Positions 1 through 8,212 of a DNA stretch of 64,000 nt are shown here, piece after piece. Source of the DNA: JBCCMQ01 sp039026235 (lineage in GTDB: Bacteria; Pseudomonadota; Alphaproteobacteria; Rhodobacterales; Rhodobacteraceae); NCBI GenBank assembly GCA_039026235.1, contig JBCCMQ010000012.1, forward strand, positions 1 through 64,000, in the 5' to 3' direction. The notes under the pieces were generated by a model. The model was not told where the DNA came from. It worked only from the letters and a program-made list of their open reading frames with translations, and ran no database searches. A program made the position numbers and the translations under genes. How positions within the stretch are numbered: the first letter of the stretch is position 1; every line of letters begins with the position of its first letter.

Positions 1-932
1 TGCGCCCGAGAGAAATCCGGGTCCAGTGCCAGCGCCGCGTCGAAATGATGCGCGGCCAGATGATTGTTCTGTTCATCAAAGCGGTAGATGTGCGCCAGAC
101 CGATGTGAAAGTGTGACCATGCGTCGAATTCCGTGTCTGACAAGAGCCGCGTGGCGTCTGCCTCGTACTTCGGAATTTCAAGATCGAGCGCCGAGACGAT
201 CGAAGACACGATCTCATTGCGCGCCACTTCGATCTCGGCGTGACCCACGGAGTAGAAATCGGACCAGATCAAGGATCCATCGGACGTCGACAGCAGTTCC
301 AAATGAACCTTGAGCGAGTTTTTCAGATGTTCCACGAACCCGGTCACCAGGTAACGCACGCCAAGCTGGGCTCCGACGGCGTCGGGGAATGCCGAGGTCG
401 GATCAATCTGGAAAGACGACCCGCGCGAGATGATATGCAGCCAATTCAGGCGCGACAGACTGGAAATGATCTCAGCCGGAAGCGCGGTGGCCATGCTGGC
501 GATATTCGCTGCCTCTCCCGTTTCCGTGAACCGCAGGACGGCAATGGTCGGTCGACCGCTTCCGGCGGAAGGCGGGCGCGCGACCGGCGTCTGCGCCCGT
601 GCTTCTGCGGTCACCGGCGGCGGAATTGGCACAGCGTCGGCCACAAAGCGGAAGCCGCGACCATGCACCGTCCGAATGGAATTTTGCTGCGTTCCGTTGT
701 CGCCCAACGCCTTGCGGACCTGTTTGATGACAGTCGCAACAGCGGAATCGCTGATGAACCGACCGTTCCAAACGGCTTGTATCAGTTCTTCACGCGATAC
801 GACCCGTTCCGCGTTTTCAATCAGATACAGCAGGGCGTTATAGGGCTGACGCTCAAGATGAACGGGCCCGTCGGAAGACAGAAGCTCGGCCGTATCGGTA
901 TCGAGCGTATATTCGGCGATCTTCCATCTCAT
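1..932 (-). CDS. CadC-like winged-helix regulator with TolB-like and TPR region (3' end cut by window edge)
   Basis: The protein begins MRWKIAEYTLDTDTAELL; an in-frame TAA just upstream of the ATG at 932 fixes the start. Residues 1-95 form an OmpR/PhoB-type winged helix, with SREELIQAVW and VATVIKQVRKALGDNG typical of the recognition helix region. A proline/alanine-rich linker follows, then a TolB-like segment (TIAVLRFTETGE, LVTGFVEHLKNSLKVHLEL) and the start of a tetratricopeptide region (AAHHFDAALALDPDFSRA). Family members are transcription factors of the CadC/ToxR type, often without a receiver domain. No membrane segment is visible in the part present. The C-terminus lies outside the window. 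Its target is not indicated by the context. Confidence 0.85.
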   Translation of the reverse strand, partial: MRWKIAEYTLDTDTAELLSSDGPVHLERQPYNALLYLIENAERVVSREELIQAVWNGRFISDSAVATVIKQVRKALGDNGTQQNSIRTVHGRGFRFVADAVPIPPPVTAEARAQTPVARPPSAGSGRPTIAVLRFTETGEAANIASMATALPAEIISSLSRLNWLHIISRGSSFQIDPTSAFPDAVGAQLGVRYLVTGFVEHLKNSLKVHLELLSTSDGSLIWSDFYSVGHAEIEVARNEIVSSIVSALDLEIPKYEADATRLLSDTEFDAWSHFHIGLAHIYRFDEQNNHLAAHHFDAALALDPDFSRA

Positions 933-1024
933 CGCGAAATCTTAGACCCTCATCATGCAAAAACAAATGGGCGCCTGCGCGCCTTTGCGTGTCATAGTTG
1001 CCCGGGGCAGCCCGACGGACAGAT

Positions 1025-1750
1025 TTACACAGCGCGCGATTGCTCGACCGGACCAACGGGTGCGATGTGCATCTCGGCCCGGAACTCGAAGCCCAGACTT
1101 TGGTAAAGCGAAATCGCGCCCTTATTATGTGCGTAGGTATGCAAGAACGGCGTGTCGCCCTCGCGGCATATCAGGTCGACCATCGCGCGGATTACCCGGG
1201 CACCCAGCCCGCGACGTTGGTAATCGGGATGGACGCTTACGGCGCTGATCTCGATCCAACCCGGCAGTCTCATGCGCTGCCCCGCCATGGCGATCAGTCT
1301 GCCTCCTTCACGGAGCCCGATGAACTTACCCAAAAGATGGGTGCCTATCTCGAACGGCCCGGGCTTGCAGACGCGTGCCAAGCGCAGCATGGCTTCGGCA
1401 TCGCGCGGACCCAGCTGGCAGATCCCTGCAAATTTGACCGGGGACTGGGGCGCGTGCAGGACCATCTGCACACCGCTTGACCTTTGCAAACAGCACACCT
1501 CTGGAGGGACATGAATGTCGTCCTGTTGCAAGAACAGGACCGGCGCCTTTCGTACCGCAATGACTTCTGCAAGGTCTTTGCCCGCATCAGGAGCGTGATC
1601 ACTTAGGGACGCGAAGTGCCCCATGAACTCGGGCAGCGATTGCACCGCACCATGGGTCTGGGCCCACTGGCGCCAGCCGCTTTGGAAGGCTGCCCCAACG
1701 GGGTCGCGAAGAAGCTCCACCGATTGGAACGATGTAACGAAATCTTTCAT
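1025..1750 (-). CDS. GNAT-family N-acetyltransferase
   Basis: About 241 residues if translation starts at the ATG at 1750 (MKDFVTSFQSVELL); an upstream in-frame ATG at 1867 gives a low-complexity, unlikely extension. The C-terminal half carries the acetyl-CoA binding signature of the GNAT fold: EISAVSVHPDYQRRGLGARV, containing the Q/RxxGxG/A motif A, followed by the late strand and helix HTYAHNKGAISLYQSLGFEF. The N-terminal half is less conserved and may shape the acceptor pocket. Family members transfer acetyl groups from acetyl-CoA to amines; the substrate cannot be read from sequence. It lies downstream of the tautomerase on the same strand, with a gap of about 130 bases. Confidence 0.85.
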   Translation of the reverse strand: MKDFVTSFQSVELLRDPVGAAFQSGWRQWAQTHGAVQSLPEFMGHFASLSDHAPDAGKDLAEVIAVRKAPVLFLQQDDIHVPPEVCCLQRSSGVQMVLHAPQSPVKFAGICQLGPRDAEAMLRLARVCKPGPFEIGTHLLGKFIGLREGGRLIAMAGQRMRLPGWIEISAVSVHPDYQRRGLGARVIRAMVDLICREGDTPFLHTYAHNKGAISLYQSLGFEFRAEMHIAPVGPVEQSRAV

Positions 1751-1879
1751 TTTGACGGATCCATTTCCGTGGCGAAGTGCGGCCGGAGGGCCCAGGCCGT
1801 TAAGCCGCCTTTGCCGGGCACAATTCGGGTCAGAGCGGGTCAGGGAGGATGACCCGCTCCGAACCAAAGGGTTTCACCT

Positions 1880-2101
1880 TTAGGCCGCCTGGCCCTGCAA
1901 TGCTTTGACATCCGCAGCACCCAGAGCCTGCCCGCCGATGCCCCACTGACCGCCGGGCACGTCAATAACGCGAACCCAGGTGACGCCGCGCAGGGCTTCC
2001 CCTTCGATGCCGACCATCGTGTCGGTCACTTTTTCGATCATTTCCTTCTTTTCGTCTTCGCTGAAGACGCCATCGATTACCTGAATATCCACAAGTGGCA
2101 T
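1880..2101 (-). CDS. 4-oxalocrotonate tautomerase-like small enzyme
   Basis: A 73-residue protein starting MPLVDIQVIDGVFSEDEKKE. The proline right after the initiator methionine is the catalytic general base of the tautomerase superfamily once methionine is removed, and the length fits a single 4-OT subunit. An AAGGGAAAG ribosome binding site precedes the ATG at 2101, which rules out the longer reading frame. Such enzymes interconvert enol and keto forms of dicarboxylic or aromatic breakdown products. It sits downstream of the class III aminotransferase, suggesting a small catabolic unit fed by the TRAP transporter, but the substrate is unknown. Arg residues at the usual positions are not clearly assignable. 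Confidence 0.85.
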   Translation of the reverse strand: MPLVDIQVIDGVFSEDEKKEMIEKVTDTMVGIEGEALRGVTWVRVIDVPGGQWGIGGQALGAADVKALQGQAA

Positions 2102-2247
2102 TTGTCTTTCCCTTTCTTGGTTGGACGACTGAAACACCGCGTTTCAGCCGGTAGGGACAGCTCTAGGGGCAATGGGCCCAGCATGCTTGCGGATCGCGTG
2201 AGAAGATCGTGTGAAAAGTATGAGTTGTTTATTGGTCAGTCCGCGGG

Positions 2248-3576
2248 TCAGGCCTTGATGGCCGCCGCGATCGCTGTGTCCAATTTGCCAACCAGTTCAT
2301 CAATCTGGCTGTCGTCGATGATGAACGGCGGTGCCAAAAGCACGTGGTCTCCGTGTTTGCCGTCTACTGTACCACCAGCAGGATAGCAGATCAGGCCATT
2401 CTCCATGGCCGCTTTCTTGATTTTACCGTTGATGCCGCGACCCGGGTCAAAGGGAGACTTCCGGCCACGATCCTCGACGATCTCGAGCCCGCGGAACAGT
2501 CCGCGACCCCGGATGTCACCGACGTGAGGATGGTCGCCAAACCTCTCCGACAGACAATCCATAAGACCTTCGCCTGCCGAACGCACCCGGGCAAGCAACT
2601 GGCGGTCCAGGATCTCGGACAAGACGGCGTTGCCGGCTGCTGCCGCCAACGGATGGCCGTGGTAGGTGTGGCCGTGCATGAAGCTGCCCGACCCCGCCGC
2701 GATGGCACCGTAGATCTCGGCAGAGCACAGCATCGCCCCGATCGAGGCATAGCCAGCCCCCAACCCCTTGGCGATGGCCACGATGTCCGGGCGGACCCCG
2801 TCGTGTTCACTGGCGAAAAGCGTGCCTGTCCGGCCCATGCCGCACATGACCTCGTCCAGGATCAACAGAACCCCGTATTCGTCACAGATCTCACGGATGC
2901 GACCGAAGTATCCCGCGACCGCCGGAACGGCCCCGGCCGTTGCGCCGACGACGGGTTCCGCCAGAAAGGCCATGACCGTTTCGGGCCCAAGCCTTTCGAT
3001 TTCTTCCTCCAGTTCATTGGCAACGCGCTGGCCGTAGTCAAAGTCGGTCTCTCCCTCGGCGCGGCCCCGGTAAGCATAGCAGGGCGAGATATGGGTCGTC
3101 TCGACCAACAGCGGCGCATATTTTTCCCGCCGCCATGCGTTGCCGCCAGCCGCGAGCGCGCCCAGCGTGTTACCATGATAGCTTTGACGCCGTGCAATGA
3201 CCCGGTGCCGCTCGGGCGCGCCCGTCTCAACAAAGTACTGGCGGGCGAGCTTCAATGCCGATTCCATAGCTTCGGACCCGCCAGAAACCAGATAGACGCG
3301 GTCGATGCCTTCGGGCGCATTTTCGATCAGTCGATCGGCCAGCGCTTCGGCGGCTTCAGTCGTGAAGAACCCCGTGTGGGCAAATTCAAGTTGGTCGAGT
3401 TGTGCGTGGATTGCCTGGCGGACGGCCTCGTTCGAATGCCCAAGACAGGACACCGCGGCGCCGCCCGATCCGTCGAGATACCGCTTGCCGTCGGCATCAA
3501 CGATATAGCAGCCATCGCCCGAAACGGCGGTCGGCATGGTGCCACGAGCACTGCGACCGAAGACATGGCCCGCCAT
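2248..3576 (-). CDS. Class III PLP-dependent aminotransferase
   Basis: A 442-residue fold-type I aminotransferase of the omega-amino acid/acetylornithine group. The PLP lysine is K270 in IAKGLGAGYASIG, the aspartate that pairs with the pyridine nitrogen is D241 in LLILDEVMCGMGRTG, and the phosphate-binding region is LVSGGSEAMESALKLAR (97-113). AGGAG lies upstream of the ATG. Only 12 bases separate it from the stress-protein gene upstream, so it probably shares a transcript with the TAXI TRAP transporter. The likely role is deamination of an imported amine or amino acid. The exact amino donor is not predictable from these motifs. Confidence 0.93.
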   Translation of the reverse strand: MAGHVFGRSARGTMPTAVSGDGCYIVDADGKRYLDGSGGAAVSCLGHSNEAVRQAIHAQLDQLEFAHTGFFTTEAAEALADRLIENAPEGIDRVYLVSGGSEAMESALKLARQYFVETGAPERHRVIARRQSYHGNTLGALAAGGNAWRREKYAPLLVETTHISPCYAYRGRAEGETDFDYGQRVANELEEEIERLGPETVMAFLAEPVVGATAGAVPAVAGYFGRIREICDEYGVLLILDEVMCGMGRTGTLFASEHDGVRPDIVAIAKGLGAGYASIGAMLCSAEIYGAIAAGSGSFMHGHTYHGHPLAAAAGNAVLSEILDRQLLARVRSAGEGLMDCLSERFGDHPHVGDIRGRGLFRGLEIVEDRGRKSPFDPGRGINGKIKKAAMENGLICYPAGGTVDGKHGDHVLLAPPFIIDDSQIDELVGKLDTAIAAAIKA

Positions 3577-3588
3577 AGGGTGCTCCTG

Positions 3589-4014
3589 CTAATCTCTGAT
3601 CACGAAAACCGACTGCCGCGCATGCCGCACCACGCGCGCCGCATTCGGGCCGATAAGATAGTCCGACACCTCCGGCTGGTGAGAGGCCATGACAATCGCG
3701 TCGACGCTGAGTTTGTCGGCCGCTCGGATGATCTCATCATAAACGCGGCCATGCAGCACATGGAGCGTAACCTTGGTTGCGCCAACGGACTGCCCCTTGA
3801 CCCAAGCGTTGAGCTTTTCCCCGGCTTCGTGCAGTGCGTTCTTTTCAAAATCTTCGTCAAAATACCCGCTGACATACGGATAGCCGAAGCTGGGTACGAC
3901 CGTGACGACATGAAGATCGCCACCATCGTTGGCGATCCGAAGGGCGGCAGGAAGTGCCTTTTGCCAACTGGCCTCGGACGAGAGATCGATGGGCAGTAGG
4001 ATGGAACTGAAAAT
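3589..4014 (-). CDS. Universal stress protein (UspA fold) with apparent ATT start codon
   Basis: A 141-residue UspA-domain protein: the N-terminal strand reads FSSILLPIDLSSEASW, the middle holds IVMASHQ, and the C-terminal ATP-type loop region is LIGPNAARVVRHARQSVFVI. No ATG, GTG or TTG lies in frame near the domain start. An AAGGAG sits seven bases before ATT at 4014, which would start the protein exactly where family members start (M-F-S-S-I-L). The gene lies between the permease (11 bases upstream) and the aminotransferase (12 bases downstream). Small Usp proteins encoded beside TRAP transporters are known in other bacteria, for example TeaD with the ectoine transporter TeaABC. That supports a regulatory role here by analogy only. 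Confidence 0.8.
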   Translation of the reverse strand: MFSSILLPIDLSSEASWQKALPAALRIANDGGDLHVVTVVPSFGYPYVSGYFDEDFEKNALHEAGEKLNAWVKGQSVGATKVTLHVLHGRVYDEIIRAADKLSVDAIVMASHQPEVSDYLIGPNAARVVRHARQSVFVIRD

Positions 4015-4025
4015 GGCCTTTCTCC

Positions 4026-6653
4026 TTAGAACGCTGGCTTGGTCTGACGCCGCCGCTGCAGCATGATCACAACGCCGAGCAACAAGAGGGCCGGAATATA
4101 GAAGATCTGTTCCGGCATGCGGTCGACCGGCGCCTGAACCGATGCAACCAGAACCGGATCATCCGCGTAAAAGTCGAAGTCCGACAGCGTCTCGGCCACT
4201 TCAGTACCGAACATGGGTTCGTCCATCCGAAGGGTATCGCCTTCGGGGATAAGCAACAAGCCCGATGCATCAATCCGTTCCTGCACGGACCCTTCAGCGA
4301 TATTGAGCGGCAAAGTGACCTGGGCGGTCTCGCCGGTGGCAAAGTCCGGCCCTTCGACAACGATCCGCAACTGGTCGCCCGCCGATGCATCGGCCACGGC
4401 TTGTCCAAATTCGATCGGCGGAACCTCTCGGAACGGCGGCTGCAGCGTGTTCAGCCAGAAATTCGGAACAAACAGGGTGAACGCCACCAGAAGCAGAGCC
4501 AGGCTTTCGTGGATGCGCGAGCGGGCAAGGAAGTAACCCTGTGTCGCCGCCGCAAAAAGCAGCATTGCGAAGGTGGCAACAACAAAGACGGAAATCGCCT
4601 GAAGGACACCGCCAAAGGTGCCAAGATCGACACCGAAAAGGATAAGCGTCGGATTGTAGATAAAGAGGAACGGCAAAGCGACGGTTCGCAGGCTGTAGAA
4701 GAACGCCGTAAAGCCCGTCTTGATCGGGTCCCCGCCCGAAACCGCGGCTGCGGCAAAGCTGGCAAGCCCCACCGGCGGCGTCACATCGGCCATTATCCCG
4801 AAATAAAAGACAAAAAGATGCGCGGCGATCAGCGGCACAATCAACCCCTCTTGCGCGCCAAGGCTGACGACCACGCCCGCCATCAGGGACGACACGACGA
4901 TGTAGTTTGCCGTCGTCGGCAGACCCATGCCCAGGATCAGTGAGAAGACACCGATCAACAGAAGCATGATGATCAGGCTGCCGCCCGACAGGAACTCAAC
5001 CAGGCCCGCGAGCTCGGTCCCGATGGGTGTCTTGGTCACCGTGACCACGATAATTCCGGCGGCGGCAGTGGCGACGCCGATGCCGATCATATTGCGCGCG
5101 CCGGCGATCAGGCCTTCGATCAGGTCGTTCCAGCCTTCCGTGATGGCGGCCGAGAATGACTCCGAACGGAACAGCGCCTTCAGTGGTTTCTGCGTCAGGA
5201 TGATGAAAAGCATCAGCGCCGTGGCGTAGAAGGCGGATTTGGCCGGGCTTTGCTGTTCGACCATCAGGAACCAGACCAGAACGAAAATCGGCAGCACATA
5301 GTGGAGCCCGGTAGGGTAGACGTCCTTGGCCTGCGGCAGCGTGATGTTGGGGTCGTTGGGATCGTCCAGCGCAAGGTCCGGATGCCTGGCCGAGACCCGC
5401 ACAAGATAGATGTAGACCAGCCCAAGAAGCGTGATCATCACCGGCGACATCAGCGTCGGGATCAGCGCCTCTAGGCCGTTCACGCCATAAATCAGCGCCG
5501 TGAAGGCAACACCCGCGACGGCGAAACCGATGAATGCCTTCACGATCATTCCCAGGAGGGGCTTGGCCTCGCCCAGCGCGGGCATATCCTTTTTCAGCGC
5601 TTCCAGGTGCACGATGTATACCAGCGCAATGTACGAGATCACCGCCGGAATGAAGGCGTGCTTGATGACTTCGACGTAAGAGATGCCGATGAACTCGACC
5701 ATAAGGAAGGCGGCCGCGCCCATGACGGGCGGCATGATCTGTCCGTTGACCGAAGACGCCACTTCGACGGACCCGGCCTGTTCATTGCTAAAGCCCACGC
5801 GTTTCATTAGCGGGATCGTGAACGTTCCGGTGGTCACCACGTTCGCGATGGAAGAGCCGGAAATCAGGCCCGTCATCGCTGAACCAAGGACGGCAGCTTT
5901 GGCCGGCCCGCCCCGCAGGTGTCCGAGGCCCGCAAAGGCAAGCTGGATGAAGTAGTTCCCTGCCCCGGCCTTATCGAGAAGCGAGCCGAACAGAACGAAC
6001 AGGAAAACGAAGGCCGTGGAAACCCCCAGCGGAATGCCGAAAACGCCCGCCGTATCCAACCATTGCGCGTTGATGAGCGCGTTAAATGACAGCCCCTCGT
6101 GTTCAATCAGTTCCGGGATGAGCCAGCCCTGGCCCATGTAGGCATAGAGCAGGAAGATCGATCCGACGATTGTCAGAGCTGGTCCGAGCGCCCGGCGTGA
6201 GGCTTCCAACAGCACAAGGATGCCGACCGCCCCGAGGATGATCTGGAACTGCGTTGGCAAGCCCGAGCGGGCGGTGTTCGCCAGAACATCCGAAAACCAG
6301 AAGACATAGAAAGTACAGAAAAGTCCGACGCCCGCCAAAGCCCAGTCAACAATCGGGACCTTGTTCCGGACCGATGACTTGAAAGCGGGATAGGCCAGAA
6401 AAGCCAATACGATCGCAAACATGAGGTGGACGGGCCGGGTCTGCGAAGAATTCATGACCGGAAGATACTGACCGAACCACAGCATTGGCTGCGCAATCCA
6501 GAGCTGGAAAAGCGACCAGGCCATTGCCAATCCGGATATGAGAAGTGCGACCCAACGGGCGTCAGGTACGCGTCCTCCGGTATCCGTGCTGGCAACGAGA
6601 TCCTGAAGATCGTCATCGCTCAGTTGCGCCTCGTCCTTCGATGGCTCCGCCAT
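4026..6653 (-). CDS. TRAP transporter fused permease (DctQ+DctM) with C-terminal DUF3394
   Basis: An 875-residue polytopic membrane protein joining the small 4-helix DctQ part (about residues 40-200) to the large 12-helix DctM part (about 200-680). Characteristic DctM segments include LISGSSIANVVTTGTFTIPL, EVASSVNGQIMPPVMGAAAF and GMGLPTTANYIVVSS. The last 170 residues form a soluble domain ending in a hydrophobic helix, matching the DUF3394 extension seen on some TAXI permeases. It works with the binding protein encoded immediately upstream (start 7698). Together they import an anionic organic solute using a sodium or proton gradient. The junction QWLDTAGVFGIPLGV is a useful reference for the broken paralog at 18575-20506. 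Confidence 0.95.
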   Translation of the reverse strand: MAEPSKDEAQLSDDDLQDLVASTDTGGRVPDARWVALLISGLAMAWSLFQLWIAQPMLWFGQYLPVMNSSQTRPVHLMFAIVLAFLAYPAFKSSVRNKVPIVDWALAGVGLFCTFYVFWFSDVLANTARSGLPTQFQIILGAVGILVLLEASRRALGPALTIVGSIFLLYAYMGQGWLIPELIEHEGLSFNALINAQWLDTAGVFGIPLGVSTAFVFLFVLFGSLLDKAGAGNYFIQLAFAGLGHLRGGPAKAAVLGSAMTGLISGSSIANVVTTGTFTIPLMKRVGFSNEQAGSVEVASSVNGQIMPPVMGAAAFLMVEFIGISYVEVIKHAFIPAVISYIALVYIVHLEALKKDMPALGEAKPLLGMIVKAFIGFAVAGVAFTALIYGVNGLEALIPTLMSPVMITLLGLVYIYLVRVSARHPDLALDDPNDPNITLPQAKDVYPTGLHYVLPIFVLVWFLMVEQQSPAKSAFYATALMLFIILTQKPLKALFRSESFSAAITEGWNDLIEGLIAGARNMIGIGVATAAAGIIVVTVTKTPIGTELAGLVEFLSGGSLIIMLLLIGVFSLILGMGLPTTANYIVVSSLMAGVVVSLGAQEGLIVPLIAAHLFVFYFGIMADVTPPVGLASFAAAAVSGGDPIKTGFTAFFYSLRTVALPFLFIYNPTLILFGVDLGTFGGVLQAISVFVVATFAMLLFAAATQGYFLARSRIHESLALLLVAFTLFVPNFWLNTLQPPFREVPPIEFGQAVADASAGDQLRIVVEGPDFATGETAQVTLPLNIAEGSVQERIDASGLLLIPEGDTLRMDEPMFGTEVAETLSDFDFYADDPVLVASVQAPVDRMPEQIFYIPALLLLGVVIMLQRRRQTKPAF

Positions 6654-6729
6654 GCCCCGTCCCTCATCGCTGGCGTGGTGCCGGGGCGAGTGAACCGCCC
6701 CGGCTGCATCTTGTCAGATCACGTGCCGC

Positions 6730-7698
6730 CTATTGAAGCAGGCCGGCTTCGCGGTAATAGCGCTCGGCACCTGGATGCAAAGGCGCAGACAGGCCGTCGT
6801 TGGCCATCTGCGCGGGGTCGAGATTGGCAAACGCCGGGTGCAGCCCGCGGAACTGATCGATGTTTTCGAATACCGCCTTGACCACCTCATAGACGACATC
6901 GTCGGAAACCGCGGTGGAAGATACAAAGGTCGCGCCGACGCCGAAGGTCATGGTGTCCCCGTCAGATCCACGATACATTCCGCCCGGGATCGTGGCGACA
7001 CGGTAGAACGGGTTGTCGGCAACCAGCGTCTCGGTCGCGTCGTTCTGAACCGTAACGAGCACTGATTCACAGGCGGTCGTCGCCTCTTGGATCGAACCCG
7101 ACGGGTGACCCACGGTATAGACCATCGCATCAATGTTGTTGTCGCAAAGCGCCTGGCTTTGTTCAGCGGCCTGAAGCTCGGACGCAAGCGCGAAGTCGTC
7201 CATGGTCCAGCCCATGGCGGCCATTAGCACTTCCATCGTGCCGCGCTGGCCTGAGCCGGGGTTGCCGACGTTCACACGCTTGCCCTTGAGATCCTCGAAG
7301 GTCGAGATGCCGGCATCTGCGCGCGCAACGACAGTAAAGGGTTCTGGATGCACCGAAAAGACAGCCCGCAGTTCCTCAAACGGGCCCTGCTCTTCGAAAC
7401 GCGAGGATCCGTTGAAGGCATGATACTGCCAGTCGGACTGGGCAACTCCGAACTCCAGCTCGCCCGAGCGTATCGCGTTGATATTGAAAACCGAACCACC
7501 GGTCGATTCGACCCCGCAGCGGATGCCGTGTTCTTTTCTGGTGGGCCCCAGCATACGGCAGATCGCGCCACCGGTCGGATAGTAGACGCCGGTGACACCA
7601 CCGGTTCCGATGGAGATAAAGGTCTGATCCTGTGCAGCAGCCATACCGCCGACAGCGAAAGCGGCTGCGAAAGCCGCGCCAATGACTGTATGTTTCAT
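6730..7698 (-). CDS. TAXI-family TRAP transporter periplasmic binding protein
   Basis: About 322 residues from the ATG at 7698, chosen because CAGGGAGTGAAT directly precedes it and a clean signal peptide follows (hydrophobic to AVGGMAAAQ). The mature N-terminus FISIGTGGVTGVYYPTGGAI is the TAXI signature that gives the subfamily its name. The conserved closing region LHPAFANLDP and LHPGAERYYREAGLL is also present. It binds an organic anion in the periplasm and hands it to the fused permease 76 bases downstream. The ligand is not deducible; glutamate and 2-oxoglutarate are known for a few TAXI proteins. Confidence 0.95.
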   Translation of the reverse strand: MKHTVIGAAFAAAFAVGGMAAAQDQTFISIGTGGVTGVYYPTGGAICRMLGPTRKEHGIRCGVESTGGSVFNINAIRSGELEFGVAQSDWQYHAFNGSSRFEEQGPFEELRAVFSVHPEPFTVVARADAGISTFEDLKGKRVNVGNPGSGQRGTMEVLMAAMGWTMDDFALASELQAAEQSQALCDNNIDAMVYTVGHPSGSIQEATTACESVLVTVQNDATETLVADNPFYRVATIPGGMYRGSDGDTMTFGVGATFVSSTAVSDDVVYEVVKAVFENIDQFRGLHPAFANLDPAQMANDGLSAPLHPGAERYYREAGLLQ

Positions 7699-8212
7699 AT
7701 TCACTCCCTGATATCTTTTTGGATTGATCAACCGTTTCGGTCATCAATTTGCCGAGGATGCAGCGGGTCCTGACAAATGGTCAAGGCATGATCCGCACGC
7801 GGCAAACCGATCGCGTTTTGAACGCTGATTTTCCCAACAAATCGGGCGACGAAGCCCAATATAGAACACGTTGCATTTCACGTGTGCCGGGCTTGCAATC
7901 TTTTCTCCAAGGGTTGTGCCTTTGGCGCGCGCGGACGCTCTTGCCCAAGCCCGGCGCGCGTGGATCTGGCTTCAACACGGCGCGTAGACGTCGTTGGATT
8001 GGCGCAAACTTCAAGACCCTGGGGGGCGTCGCGCCAAGTCCCGACAGTCTTGCCCGCCCTTGCGCAAGCGCAAACCGACTTCGCGACACCCCACGTGGAA
8101 GCGCGCAAAATGAACATAAAATGCGAGCAGATCCGGGCCGCCGACACGGTCATTGGCAGTACTTTTTTAGCGATTTCTTGCTTCTCTGCGGCTCCGCGTA
8201 AGGAGGAAGACT
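7699..8212 (+). other. Intergenic region between divergent TAXI operon and chemoreceptor
   Basis: About 510 bases with no reading frame that looks like a protein. It should hold the promoters of both divergent units. The right end has the ribosome binding site TAAGGAGGAAGACT of the chemoreceptor. No convincing operator or hairpin was identified by eye. Confidence 0.5.

Noticed and set aside
2344..3999. A very long open frame on the plus strand opposite the aminotransferase and stress-protein genes
   Set aside because: It has no recognisable domain, an arginine-rich low-quality composition and no ribosome binding site; it is an antisense shadow caused by high GC codon bias.
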